Assembly: GCA_963693365.1 (NCBI GenBank)
Contig: CAVNZM010000002.1
Span: 11,098,001 to 11,162,000 of the forward strand
Direction: 5' to 3'
DNA: 64,000 nt
Source of the DNA: Amoebidium appalachense
Lineage: Eukaryota; Ichthyosporea
Each line of letters opens with the position of its first letter. Within the stretch, counting starts at the first letter, position 1. The notes beneath the pieces were generated by a model. The model saw only the letters and a program-made list of their open reading frames with translations. It made no database searches and was not told the origin of the DNA. Positions 1-24,443 of the stretch are shown one piece after another. Position numbers and translations under genes: made by a program.

Positions 1-221
1 CGACCAAATTAGGAAGAAGCACTTTCCCATACTCTGACCTCATTATGACGTAGAACTGATCGATATGGTGATTACCTTGTGGAATTCCGACATGGGCAGA
101 TTATCGCCACCACACATGCATAGGGTAGTGGTAGTCGGTCCCTAGCGCACAGATTTAGTATACCAAAGCTTTAATTCTCTCCCCTCCCCTGACTCGTAGC
201 ATCCCCATCACTATGACCGTG

Positions 222-508
<287 letters not shown>

Positions 509-1208
509 TTTCCCGTAATTTTAGATGCTAGGTTAGGGTTTTTAGGATGTAACTGTATAGGCCTCCGCTTTTGTGAACGATAGCGGTGTACTTTGATAGA
601 CTAACACGTACTAGTTTGCACGGAGTGTAGGGTGACTTGTGGACCAGTCGGCCAAATGATGACGTCAGCAGCTGCAACCCGATTGGGCGGCTGGTTGACT
701 GACTTGCCTTTTATGGTAGGGATAGCCCCACAAACCCTGCCGAGCCGGTGCAGGTGAGAAATAAATAAGTAATTGTGAAATAGTGCTTAAACTTGTCATG
801 GGTGTTTCCAAACCCAGTAATCCCCGTAAGTGTACTTGTAAATACCGTAGAATAACATGCATAATGCATGCGCATTGTTTGGGAAAGTCGATCGGGATAC
901 CGGTTTGCCCGGATTATCCCAATTGCAACTTCCATCGACATGTGCCACAGCTACCGTGCATGTACAGGGGAAAGAGTCGGTAGGGTCATCGTGATCATGA
1001 TGCATCTGATTCATGAAGTCACTGTGTGCTGCAGTGAAAACAATAATGTTATATCCCGGTAGTTTGATCTGAGCCACTCCATCCCCCCACTATGTGGCCA
1101 TTATAATTACACTCCGGGTGTTGCAAATATGTGCTGACCATGCAGTCGCTTGCATGCGTGCGTGCACACGATATATCCGGCGGGGGCACAGGGCGCGGCC
1201 GGAGGGGG

Positions 1209-1241
<33 letters not shown>

Positions 1242-1475
1242 TATATGGGATCCCGGGAGGGGCGCAGAGCCCCCGAGGGCGGGGGGTCCTAGTAGCTACG
1301 ATTATGAGAGGAAAGTACAAGCGGAAAAAAACAATGGAGAGTACATACGTGCAAACCACAAACACAATATCATGGCATAAGCTGAGCATAGCCACCCTCG
1401 AGCTCAGGCAGGGCCTAAGTCATCCCGACCGAAAATTTTTTTGTGCCTTCAGTTTTGCCTTCTATTTGTGTGTAC

Positions 1476-1547
<72 letters not shown>

Positions 1548-2019
1548 AAGGGGAAGGAAGGGAGAGGGGGGAGAAGGGGGGAAATATCGCAACTAATGTG
1601 TACACATTTATAGCACGGGCTATATACTGCTTACTTTATTTCTGCTCACAGTGCAACACGGTTTTTTTTAACTATCACACGTCAGTCTGAGAAACCAATC
1701 TGCCGCACGCAAGACCAGAAGAGTGCACACCAATTCATACAGATTATCTTGTACTATGGCAGCACATTTCCACAACATGAACTATAGAAGTTGCATGGTT
1801 TAAAGCAGTCACCTATTTAGGCACCGACAGAGCTAACGAACACTTTCAACTAAAAACCTTCAACTCGGTCTGGAATATATATCCACCACCATGTATGTAC
1901 CACCAAACATTCGTTTGGTAAACATCGGTAACATATCCATGATTCAGAAACATGTGTACACAAACCACCAGACCAGGCTCCGACACATTACAATACTTCA
2001 GAATCTCATATACACCTAA
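509..2019. other. Convergent intergenic interval
   Basis: Tail-to-tail spacer between the AhpD-like exon and the last exon of the INO80D-like gene. It holds unique AT-balanced sequence, a TGACGTCA palindrome at 660-667, G tracts around 1211-1240 and a T-run followed by a G-run (about 1479-1546). No exon-like island was found on either strand. Confidence 0.7.
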
Positions 2020-13550
<11,531 letters not shown>

Positions 13551-14594
13551 TTTCCTTCTCCTGTCTGCCTAACTGGACTGTTACTAACGTGCCCTTGTTC
13601 AAGCGGCTATCCAAATACCAAACATGACAATTAGCGCCCTCGAAACCAGAAGGGCGGAGCACCGACTCGATTGATGAAAAACCAGAAAATGAACCGCTAA
13701 AAAAACAAAGCTGTCACTTCACAGCGATTATTTTACAGCCTTATACCAGGGCCGTGTCAATGATGTTTTAATATCCAAATCTGCCGTCCTAAGTCTTTTC
13801 AAGCACCAACTGTTGTGTTTCTCATGCTACTATGAACGCTTCAATTTCCTACATGAACTCGAGAAGTTCAAAGTCTTATGCCTAGTGAAGGGAAAAAAGG
13901 CTTGAAACAGCGCGAAAAAAACTTTGAAAAAAAAAGTTGCAAAAGCCAGCTTTCCACGCAACCGCCACCCAGGCTGTTCGTGTTTTGTTTTCAAGCGCGC
14001 GCGCACGAAAAGGCCGGCCTCCGTGACGTCACGTGCCGCTGTTGAGCCAAACCTGTTTGCCAAATGTGGACAAACCGTTCCAGCCATATACCATATAAAG
14101 CTAAAACGATTCGAAATACACTAAGCGAGTCGGGTCATAAAATGGACATAATAACCCGAAAACTGTCTGGGTCGCGACCCGGAAATGCAATTGCTGTCGT
14201 CACCAAACAAACTCTGAGCGGCTCGCGTCCATTTTCAGTTTTTCAAAGACCGAGCGTTTTTTTTGTTCTCTACCTTACAAAAGGCCTTTTTGGGGGTGCT
14301 TTGTTGCTTCTCTTGGCGTCTTTTTTGCAGTAGGAATAAAGAAAGAAGTGGCAGGTACTGTAGTGGCATTTTGGAAAGCGTAGCCCACAGTTAGCTGAAC
14401 CACACACCCAGGGGAGCCCCCACCACCTACCACGACTATTATAGGCCTCGCTCGTTTTTTTGACACCATTCTTAGCAACTATTGTAGGCGAGACACAGAC
14501 AACCGCTTCCGATATATCCCTCTTCGTGTATTCGTGATAGCACATACACATACACACACACCCGCCACTCATCCCTCCACCCACACGCTAAAGA
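13551..14594. promoter_or_regulatory. Bidirectional promoter region between INO80D-like and RPN7 genes
   Basis: A head-to-head spacer of about 1.04 kb that is almost free of microsatellites, unlike the flanking introns. It contains a CRE-type palindrome TGACGTCA at 14024-14031, followed directly by CGTG. It also holds a perfect 12-bp palindrome GGGTCGCGACCC at 14169-14180, with CGGGT and ACCCG half-sites 20-40 nt upstream. The minus-strand ATG (13550-13548) has an AAAATGG context. No TATA box is obvious near either start. Regulatory roles are inferred from position only. Confidence 0.5.
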
Positions 14595-14769
14595 ATGGCA
14601 AACGACGACGGGTCCCTCCCCAAGCTGCCCAATCTTGAGCTGGCCCAGCTCAGGTTTGAGCTTTTGCACGCGGATGAATTGGGAAAGGATAAGGCCGAGT
14701 TGAAGAGCAAACTGCTGGCGGCAATAGAAGAGGATAGTACGTGCCCCTGTATGTGTGTCTGGAAGGGTG

Positions 14770-14802
<33 letters not shown>

Positions 14803-15367
14803 GGGTACGTGCCCCTGTATGTGTGTCCGGAAAGGTGCCGGGGGGGGGGGGGGGGGGGGGAGGATGAGGGGTCAGGGAGGGAGGGAGGTGGTGGGAAGGG
14901 GGGGGACAGGGCGGCTGTGCCAGGGGGAGGGGAGGGGGGCTTTTTTAAAGCTTTCAGAACGGTGAGAATGTTGAAAACCATCCCCTAGTAACACATGCCG
15001 GCTTGGATCTGATAACAGACCGGGGTGAGGGTGACGGGGGAAGGTGGTGACGAGAGGGGAGGGGGGTTGTTTGTACGTTTTTGGTGGGCGTGTCCGTGGG
15101 TGCATTTTGAATCGAGGGAGGAAAGGGGTAAGAAAGAAGGGGTGTGGGGGGGAGAGGGGGGAGGGGGGGGAGGGGGGCACGGGGAAAGTGGAGCTGGTGG
15201 TGGGAGTGGGGAACGGGGACAGGGTGGGAAGCAGGTAGCTTTTGACTATGGACATATCTTTATTTCTGTGGCATATTCTGATTCGCACGTGCACAAGGGC
15301 ATTTTGTACAAAGGAAAAGTTTTGGACTGACACTTTGGAGTAGAGTGAAGAGAAGAGTTTTTTTTTT

Positions 15368-15399
<32 letters not shown>

Positions 15400-15612
15400 G
15401 GGGGGGGAGGGCACTCAATATGTTGTCTTGGCTCCCGTCAAGTAATTCTCCTTGCTCTATGCACTTGTTACGTAACGCCATTGGTTTCTACCCAACTAAT
15501 GGGTGCGCTAATATTGAAATATTTATTTGACGGGTGCTGTCTTATCTCACCTCGCTTAGTGTGCACATGTACATATCCTCTCTTTTTTTTTTTTTTGGCT
15601 TTCCCACCTGGT

Positions 15613-15650
<38 letters not shown>

Positions 15651-15972
15651 GGTAGGTGCATGGGTGTTTGGGAAGGGCAGGCTGTAAACCATATAAATGG
15701 CATCAATTGTGTGTTTTTGTATCTATGTGTGTGTGGGGTGGTGGTGGTGGAGGGGGGGGGGGGGGGGGGGGGGGGGTATGTACAGCACATAAAAGAAGGC
15801 AACTGCTATTAGGTCATAGAGCGATGCCTACAGGAATAGAGGAAAGGGGGGAGGGGGGAGAAGGGGGGGGGGGGGGGGAAGGGGGGACACATGCACACAG
15901 AAGTTACCGATGCACACATGCGCGCGCGCACACACACACACACTCACACTCGCACTCACACACACACACCAG

Positions 15973-16006
<34 letters not shown>

Positions 16007-16186
16007 CCCAGGATGTGCTGTGCTTATTATGCATTTTATGTGTGTTTTTCACTCTGTTCATTGTGATGTTCTTTATGCGTGCTTCATGTTCCATAATGTC
16101 TTCTAGCCCTCCCCCCTCCCTCTACCCTCCGTGTTACACCTTCAACTCTCCCTCCATTTTACTTTCTGCGCCTTCCCTCCTGCTCC

Positions 16187-16239
<53 letters not shown>

Positions 16240-16502
16240 ACACTCAATCGTGTGATGATTTAGGCCCCCCTGAGGACGGGCTCTACTGTTGATAAAACTC
16301 ATTGTGTGTGCTCCTTATTTTTATACAAAATCTGTGTGCTGCCCATCGTGAATGTATACTTCGTACCCTTGAACACATTCTAACCTCTTCCCCCCACCCA
16401 CCGCCTTACCTGATCACCACCGATACACACACACACGCGCGCGCGCGCGCGCGTGCGCGCGCGCACGTACACACGTACACACATGTACATACACACACAC
16501 GT

Positions 16503-16551
<49 letters not shown>

Positions 16552-16558
16552 CACCCAA

Positions 16559-16596
<38 letters not shown>

Positions 16597-17519
16597 TGCC
16601 CAGACATGGCGCCGTTCTATGCCGAGCTCTGTGCGGAGGCCGGCTGGGCTGTGGACAGTGCGCTCAAGGCCAAGATGGAGGCATGGTGTGAGGCCAAGAA
16701 CGAGGTGCTGACAGCTGCTATCGAGGATGCTGAGAAGAACCTGGGCGAGACAGAAACGAGGGACTGCATGGTGGCAAGGGCAGAGCACTACTGCAGAATC
16801 GGTGACAAGGTGTGTTTTTGTTTTTAGTTTTGTTATCATTTTTGAGTTATTTATTTATTTGTCTATTGATGCAAGCTGGGGAAGTGGTTTTTTTTTTTTT
16901 TTTTTTTTTTTTTTGGGGGGGGGGGGGGAGCCACTTTTGTGTGTGTGTTTGGGGGGGGGGGGGGGGGGGGGGGATGCTTTTTGTGTTTGGGGTTAGCATG
17001 GTGTGGTGTAACCGTGCGTTGAGTGTTCGCTGCCCTGTCCTGCATTGCCTATCGTCCTCTACACCTTAACGACTATCGGGGGAGGGGGGGGGGGGGGGGG
17101 GGGGGGGGGGTTCTGGCGTGCTGGTAAGAGCGGCATATATAGCTCAGCTTGATTGTGGACGTGAGTGTACATACCTATGATGGGATGCAGATGAGATATC
17201 CAGCATGTTTGAAACGATTAGGGAGTTAAAAAGGCATACACCCTTCACCCTTGAATCATTAGGATTATGTGCGGAGTTTCGTGTGCTCACGGGAAATGCG
17301 ACACAGGAGAAAGCGGTGAGTGCGTTCAGGCAGGCATACGACAAGACGGTGTCCCTGGGCCACCGACTGGACATTGTGTTTACACTGATCCGCATGGGGC
17401 TGTTCTACATGGACTATGGTCTGGTCACAAGGAACATCGAGAAGGCTAAGACGTACGTGTGCACGCATGCACATGCACACACTCACACATGCCCGGCACG
17501 CTTATACACACACACAAGT

Positions 17520-17573
<54 letters not shown>

Positions 17574-17596
17574 AAACACGAGCGCACGTACACACA

Positions 17597-17637
<41 letters not shown>

Positions 17638-18357
17638 ACACGCGCGCGCGTGGGAAGACGCTCAAGGGCACGCTGGAGCACATATACACAAGTACACACA
17701 TGCACACACTCACGAGAAGGCACGAGCACACACACACACACACACATGCATGCACACAACCACACACTCGCAGACGCGCGCGCGCACACACACACACACA
17801 CATGCGTGTGCGTGCCCGCCGGACGCGGACACAGATATCGACGCACACACAGACGTACACGAATACTAACACATACACCCGCTCATGCATCGGGGACACT
17901 TCCAAGTATTAATATTTGCAGTTGCAAATGCACATGTTTCATCAGTAAAGTACACGTTCTTGTGATTTTACATGGTGTGTAGTGTGGTAATATGTGTATG
18001 TGCACAATGGTGTGTGTCGTGACTGACCCATCCAGGGGTGAAGAGGGCAGGAGAGGGGAAGGGGGGGAGGGGGGGGGGGGGGGGGGGGGGGGGGAAGGGG
18101 GGGGAAAGGAGATGTCAATGCTTTCTTGGATATTCGAAGCACTTGGTTTTTGCTGTTCTAAACCATACCACCATCATCCCCTTCCCCCTCCCGTTCTCTC
18201 CCCCTCGTCAAAACACACAGACACATACCCCCCCCCCCCCCCCCCCCCCTCCACACACACACATCCGCTCCTCTGTGTCGCTCTCTCTCTCTTCCCCTCC
18301 CCCCCCCCCCCCACACACACACACACACACACATCCACTCCTGTGTCGCTCTCTCTC

Positions 18358-18392
<35 letters not shown>

Positions 18393-18430
18393 ACACACAT
18401 CCGCTCCTCTGTGTCTCTCTCTCTCTCTTC

Positions 18431-18461
<31 letters not shown>

Positions 18462-19522
18462 ACATCCGCTCCTCTGTGTCGCTCTCTCTCTCTCCCCCCC
18501 CCCCCCCCACACACACACACACACACACTTACACGTACACAGGCTGATCGAGGAGGGAGGGGACTGGGACCGGCGCAACCGTCTCAAGGTGTACGAGGGC
18601 ACATACCTCATGGCCGTGCGCAGCTTCAGGCCGGCCGCCACGCTGTTCCTCGATGCCATCAGCACGTTCACGGCCAGCGAGCTCATGCACTACCACACAT
18701 TCGGCACGTACACGGCACTGGTCTCCCTGCTCACCCTCGATAGGGTCCAGCTGGGCAAGAAGGTGGGGTGGATGGGTGGGTGTGGGGGGGTGGGGGGGGG
18801 GGGGCGTGTGGAGGGAGGGGGGGGGGGGGAAGGAGTGGGGGGAGGGGGGAAGGTGCGGGGGGAGGGATTGGGGGGGGGGGGGGGGGGGGGGGGGGGCTGC
18901 CTGGCTGTGTGTTATTTGCTTACAGGCACAGGTGGCCTGCATTCGCCTGACATTCACACACACACACACACAAACAAATACACACGCGCTGACACCGTGC
19001 ACTCTCAGGTTGTCAACTCACCAGAGATTTTGGAGGCTGCGCACGAACGGCCCATTCTGGGAGCATACATCCGGTCCCTCTATGACTGCAACTATGCAGA
19101 GTTCTTCCGCTCCCTCGGTACGTTTTGCTGTGTGTGTGTGTCAGTGTGATGTGTGTGTGTGTTGATGGTGGTGGTTGGGGGGGGGGGGGACACTTGGATG
19201 GTGCAAGTGAATTCGGTGTTGCCCTCTGAATGCATGTGGTGTGCTTGGTGGCAGGGAAATTTGGTGCACTGCTTTGGGTCGTGTATGCATGCGCAGGCAT
19301 GTGTGGTTTAGTGCATATGCCGTGCATTCACACCGGTGTACGAATAAGCACGCTGGTACACACACATGTGCATGCACGTGCGTGGGCGTGTGGGCACACA
19401 CACAGAACATGACCCCAGCAAGCGTGATTGGGCCACATTTTGTGCTTGCTGTCTGTTGCACGGTCGTGGATGGTGCTGCTCTAATATTTAAGCTTGATGT
19501 TAATGTTCTATTGCAGGGGAAG

Positions 19523-19597
<75 letters not shown>

Positions 19598-19608
19598 TGT
19601 GTGTTTGT

Positions 19609-19639
<31 letters not shown>

Positions 19640-20125
19640 CTGCTTGAGCAGCTTACTCTCCCACATCCTACTTTTCCCGAATGCATTACTGCCTATGCCA
19701 CCCCCCCCCCCCCCCCCCCCCCCCTCTCCCCCCCCCTCCTTTCCCGGGTGAGGTTGACGAAGTGAATGGGTCTCGGGCACTTTGGATGACCTGGCCCTCT
19801 CTGAGGATGTGAGCCGATAACTATGCATGGTGTTTTATGTGTGGTTTTTTTACTCTTCATTGTGCTGTTCGTTGTGAATGTGTACTTGTACTTATCCGTC
19901 GTGAATGTGTACAAACCTCCCCCCCCCCCCCCCCCCCCCCCCCCCTCTCCCCTCTCTTCCGTTGGCTTTGATTGACCCGAAACACGGGTCATGAGGATAG
20001 CTATAGCCCTTCCTGAGGACGGGTCCTAACTCTCTGGCAAACTCTGTAGCTGTGTGTGCTTTTCGTTTGTATGCATTGCCTTATTGATCGTGAGGTCTGT
20101 CGTGAGTGCCTCATACCGTATAGCC

Positions 20126-20165
<40 letters not shown>

Positions 20166-20412
20166 TTTCCCCTTGCCGCCGCTCGCCTCCGATCGTGCTT
20201 CTGCCCTCCCTGCATGTGGCGTGATACGATTGTAACCGTTCAAGCAACCAACCAACCAACCCCCCTGTGGATGACGTGGGCCCCCCCTGAGGATGGGCTC
20301 TGCTTATTATGCATACTCTTTATGTATGGCTTGCATTCTGCATCGTGTTATCCGTTTGTTCTTGTGTACTTCGTACTTTTTGACGCATTCAAACCCCCCC
20401 CCCCCCCCCCCT

Positions 20413-20498
<86 letters not shown>

Positions 20499-20688
20499 TC
20501 TGTCCAATCCCTGTTCATCAGCTCAGCACTGGCTCCAAACACTCGAGCGCACACATACACACACACTCTCTCTCTCTCTCTCCCCCCCCCTCCCACCCTC
20601 CCTCCCTGCTTCCCTCCCTCCCCCTCCCTCTCTCCCCCCCTCCCCCCTCTCTCTATGCCCGTCTCTTTTTCTCTCCCTTTTTCGCACA

Positions 20689-20779
<91 letters not shown>

Positions 20780-21212
20780 ACACACACACCCAGCGGCCAT
20801 CGAGGGTCTGATGAAGGCCGACCGCTACCTGTATGCGCACTACCGCTACTATGTGCGTGAGATGCGCATAGTGGCATACAGTCAGCTGCTGGAGAGCTAC
20901 CGCTCAGTCACCCTGCAGTCGATGGCGGCATCGTTCGGTGTCTCCCCTGACTTCATCGATATGTGCGTGCCAAACTCTCCCCCTCTCCCCACGCGCACAC
21001 ACATGCACACGCACGCATGCACGCACGTATGCACGCACACGCACGCACACACACACGGGCAAGGAACACACACACACCACCACCACCACCATATCACCAC
21101 TATAAGCCTAGAGCCTACCCCGCCTCTGGCGGGTGGTGAGAGGGTGCGGGCATCACAGATCTTTCAAGAGAAATCCCGGCCCCTCCTCACCTAATTAATC
21201 TGCGGCGCTCGG

Positions 21213-21294
<82 letters not shown>

Positions 21295-21547
21295 CATCAC
21301 CACTCCCATCACCATCACCACTACCACGGCCACCCCATGTTTGAATCGTGCTTGACCCTACCTCGTTTCTATAAAGATGTATTACGTGACCTTTTGGAGC
21401 TCAAATCTACGCATGCACACATAATTCCACACCAACATAGACATGCACACATACACGTACATGCCCACACCCACACTTACGAAAACACTACACTTACTCT
21501 ACTCTCCCCATCCTTCCCCCCATCCCCTCCCCCCTCCCCCCTCCCCC

Positions 21548-21622
<75 letters not shown>

Positions 21623-21740
21623 ACAGACACACACACACAGACACACACACACAGACACACGTGCGCGCGCGCGCGTAATCCTCTCTCCCTCCCTCCCCCC
21701 CCCCCCCCCCCCCCCCACCTACCCCCTCCGCCCCGCCCCC

Positions 21741-21771
<31 letters not shown>

Positions 21772-22000
21772 ACCCACCCACCCACCCACCCACTTCCCCA
21801 AACACACACGTACACACACGTACAGGGAGCTATCCCGGTTCATTGGAGCCGGGCGTCTGAGCTGCAAGGTGGACAAAGTTGGGGGCACTGTGGAGACGGC
21901 CCGCAATGACAGGCGCACAGGCCAGTACACCTCAGTCATCAAGAGCGGCGACTTGCTGCTGGGCAGGGTCCAGAAACTGAGCCGGGTCATCAACATCTGA
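14595..22000 (+). CDS. RPN7: 26S proteasome regulatory subunit RPN7 / PSMD6 (7 exons)
   Basis: Lid subunit of the 19S regulatory particle, a TPR-like plus PCI-domain scaffold protein acting in nucleus and cytosol. Coding exons: 14595-14736, 16604-16809, 17307-17452, 18543-18762, 19009-19117, 20794-20962, 21826-22000. All boundaries are GT/AG, all phases agree, and the protein is 388 aa against about 389 in animals. Diagnostic stretches are ITS N-terminal [28 protein letters not shown], the TPR-like block [15 protein letters not shown]...[13 protein letters not shown], then [24 protein letters not shown] sequence (here [13 protein letters not shown]). The PCI region (about residues 285-350) contains [11 protein letters not shown] and [12 protein letters not shown]. 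The C-terminus [17 protein letters not shown] is nearly invariant in the family. Four of six introns exceed 800 nt and are filled with homopolymers, CA arrays and dispersed elements. Intron 1 begins with a tandemly duplicated donor. The gene is divergent from the INO80D-like gene. Confidence 0.97.
14737..14842 (+). repeat. Tandem duplication of the RPN7 intron 1 5' splice site
   Basis: The sequence GTACGTGCCCCTGTATGTGT plus GTC(T/C)GGAA(G/A)GGTGCCGG occurs at 14737 and again at 14805, a period of 68 bp. The copies are separated by a G tract of about 30 nt. Both copies begin with a good GTACGT donor. Use of the second would add 68 nt and shift the frame. Confidence 0.85.
16010..16386 (+). repeat. 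Two tandem copies of the dispersed intronic element in RPN7 intron 1
   Basis: Copy a (16010-16107) reads GGATGTGCTGTGCTTATTAT and ends AATGTCTTCTAGCCC. Copy b (16263-16386) reads CCCCCCTGAGGACGGGCTCT, then CATCGTGAATGTATACTTCG, and ends ACACATTCTAACC. A C tract and CA array separate them. Both are sense to RPN7. Copy b supplies a branch-point-like CTAAC upstream of a CA-rich acceptor region. Confidence 0.65.
17518..17640. repeat. (CA)n microsatellites after the RPN7 exon 3 donor
   Basis: Two CA arrays interrupted by ACACGAGCGCACG, starting about 65 nt after the donor at 17453. Degenerate CA/CG sequence continues to about 17850. Confidence 0.85.
18231..18530. repeat. Compound minisatellite in RPN7 intron 3
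   Basis: Five imperfect units of about 60 nt. Each is a C tract, a (CA)n tract, the unique core ATCC(G/A)CTCCT(CT)GTGTCG and a (CT)n tract. Units differ mainly in homopolymer and dinucleotide length. The array ends about 12 nt before the acceptor of the exon starting at 18543, so it forms the entire polypyrimidine region. Confidence 0.88.
19783..20392 (+). repeat. Three tandem copies of the dispersed intronic element in RPN7 intron 5
   Basis: Copies at about 19783-19916, 19995-20125 and 20268-20392, each followed by a C tract. The third is the clearest: GGATGACGTGGGCCCCCCCT then GAGGATGGGCTCTGC, a middle with GCATTCTGCATCGTGTTATC and GTGTACTTCGTAC, and a CGCATTCAAAC end before C13 and a long CA array. 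All are sense to RPN7. The intron (19118-20793) is built largely from them. Confidence 0.75.
20415..20789. repeat. CA microsatellites and CT-rich tract before RPN7 exon 6
   Basis: CA arrays at about 20415-20496 and 20692-20789 flank a pyrimidine-rich segment of CCCTCC and (CT)n. The second array ends in CCCAG, the acceptor of the exon starting at 20794. Confidence 0.9.
21214..21292. repeat. (CA)n microsatellite in RPN7 intron 6
   Basis: A CA array of about 78 nt, followed by ACC/ATC triplet repeats. A second CA array lies at about 21550-21618. Confidence 0.9.
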
Positions 22001-22277
22001 GCGATTAAAAACGACAAACTTTCTTATGTACAGAAATGTGTGTGGGTTATAGATTATACGTTGATGTCATCATATGTATTGTAGTCCAACTTCTGCCCTT
22101 CCCCCCCCCCCCCCCCCCCCCCCCCCTCCCCCCCCCCCCCCCTCCTCCCCCCTCCTTCCCCTCCACAGAAAGAAAGAGAAAAGAAAGAAAGAAACGGAAA
22201 TATTTTGACATACACCTGCACACACCCGCGCGCGCGCACACACACACACACACATGTGCGCACGTACGTACGAGCGT

Positions 22278-22330
<53 letters not shown>

Positions 22331-22382
22331 AGCAGCAGCAGACACACACAAACACACATGCACACAGCCACACACGCCCCTC

Positions 22383-22598
22383 CTGGTCCACGGCACCATC
22401 ACCCGCTTTTCAAGCCACGCACAAGGATGCACACATGACACATCCATAGTAATGGCATGGGCAAGAATGATTATCTTCCGTTGTGCATGTGCCACAGTGT
22501 CAGTGATGTACCGCTGCAAATCTTGTGGGGGACGCCAGTTTTTGCCTGTCACACGTTCCCCAGAGTGGGGGGCATACATGTACGTGAACCTGTACTGA
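22383..22598. other. Unresolved exon-like island
   Basis: About 215 nt of unique sequence between microsatellites. On the plus strand it encodes a peptide ending VMYRCKSCGGRQFLPVTRSP then EWGAYMYVNLY and a stop, with a C-x-C...C-x2-C arrangement. On the minus strand an equally open frame reads YAPHSGERVTGKNWRPPQDL and onwards, bounded by plausible AG and GT sites. I recognise neither product and cannot decide the strand, so this may be a terminal exon of an unseen gene or chance. Confidence 0.2.
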
Positions 22599-22766
22599 TG
22601 TGTCTTTTCTTATGTGCGTGTGCATGCATGAGTGTGCTTACTGTGTGGCTGGGATGTGTACTCGCTGTGTTACGACGGCACCCGCTTGTCCACGTGTGTA
22701 CATGTGCAAGTGTTGTTGAATGTCCATGCACGTGCCGGCCACAGGCTGTGTGTATGCGCACGTGTT

Positions 22767-22810
<44 letters not shown>

Positions 22811-22938
22811 CTCAGCGTTATGTTGCTTGTACGTGTGTTGGTGTACGTACCTTTTTAATTTGTGTTGCATGTTGATTGGTTTCAATGTGATGTGCCCACA
22901 TAGTCTTTTGTGTGCAATTGTGCAGTTGTGTGTCTGTC

Positions 22939-22969
<31 letters not shown>

Positions 22970-23262
22970 GTGTGTGCGTGTGCGCAGGCGCGCGCGCCAC
23001 CGTGACGGTGGCTGTGAGTTCACTCTAAATCTATTTGTAGGTGCACATGTGAGTATGTCCGTGTTGTGACCGTGTAATTGGCGATGCATGCCTGCACATT
23101 CTTACATGTGCCTCGTAGAAAGCTCCCCTGAGAGGGGGAGGGGGGGGGGGGGGGGGGGGGGGGGGAGAGGGGGGTGGGGAGGGACGGCGGGTGCCGGCTA
23201 TTGGGGTGTGTAGTAAATGTCCCACGAATTATTGTGGCTTTGGCGCCATGAAGTGGAATCGA

Positions 23263-23357
23263 CACGGCCGTCTCGAAAATTCTATTTTTAGCGTTCTATG
23301 TTTAGTAATACCTTTACATTTTGGTAGCATCAATATCCGGTGTTCCAGAGGGCCGTG
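23263..23357. mobile_element. Small inverted-repeat element (MITE-like), 95 bp
   Basis: Ends are CACGGCCGTCTCGAA and, inverted, CACGGCCCTCTGGAA, enclosing AT-rich sequence. The flanks resemble each other (AATCGA and AATTCGA), but a target-site duplication is not certain. The same terminal sequence forms the hairpin at 36079-36121. Confidence 0.4.
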
Positions 23358-23736
23358 AATTCGATCGATCACTCCAATACTTTCGGATTGAGCTCGAACT
23401 TTTCAACTGCAAAATTTAAAGGCTGTTATGTATAGTTGTAGTATTACGGGTACATCCCTCAGTTCAGCAAGGTCTCAGCCTCCCCCTCCGCCCCAACCCT
23501 TGAATCCCTGACTTCATAACTTTGATGCAATATATGGCCGATTTATTGGTGTTGGCAAACTAGAAAACTTAACTAAAAAGGACCGTTGCTGTACCAACTA
23601 CGTGTGCTCGCTCAGCCTGGTAAGGGAAACACAAAGGTGGAAAGTGTATCATTGAAGAGTAGCCTGAATCACAGGGCTTAGCGTATGAATGTGCGTCACA
23701 CGTCACTGTGCCACCGTGACGTTTTGTGCATCTGTA

Positions 23737-23813
<77 letters not shown>

Positions 23814-24176
23814 GTGTACATGTGTGTCTGTCGGCCTGTCTGTGTGTGTGTGTGTGTCTGAGTGTCACTATATATGTGTGTGTGTGAGTGTGTCTGGGTG
23901 TTTGTGTGTGTGCGTGCGTGTGTACATGTGTATGTGCATATTGTGCGTCCGCGCGCCCGTCTGCGCACCTGCACATGTGTGCTTATATGTGTGTGCGCGC
24001 GCGTACATCGTGTGCAACTCTTATATTGATTGCCCGTGTGTGTCACTGTGCACGCGCTCCGACGGTCGGTCTGTGCCACGTAGGTGTTCATAATCTTGAG
24101 AGAATGGGTGTGTGTTGGGGGGGCGGGGGGAGGGAGGGAGGGAGACATATCCCTTTAGGGAGGGCGGGGTGGAGGA

Positions 24177-24210
<34 letters not shown>

Positions 24211-24280
24211 GGAGTTGGGGTGGAGGAGGGGGAGGGGGGGGAGGGGTGGAGGGGAGGGGGGGGGGGGGGAGGGGGGGGGG

Positions 24281-24408
24281 GCTGAAGGGGGTTATAGAGA
24301 GAGAAGACTGTAGAACGCATTTCATTCAGCTTCTGTTCCAATCGCACGAGCTCTGGTACATTAATTAGTCAGAGGGTTTATTCTGAACAGTGACAATGTG
24401 GAGGGGGG

Positions 24409-24443
<35 letters not shown>

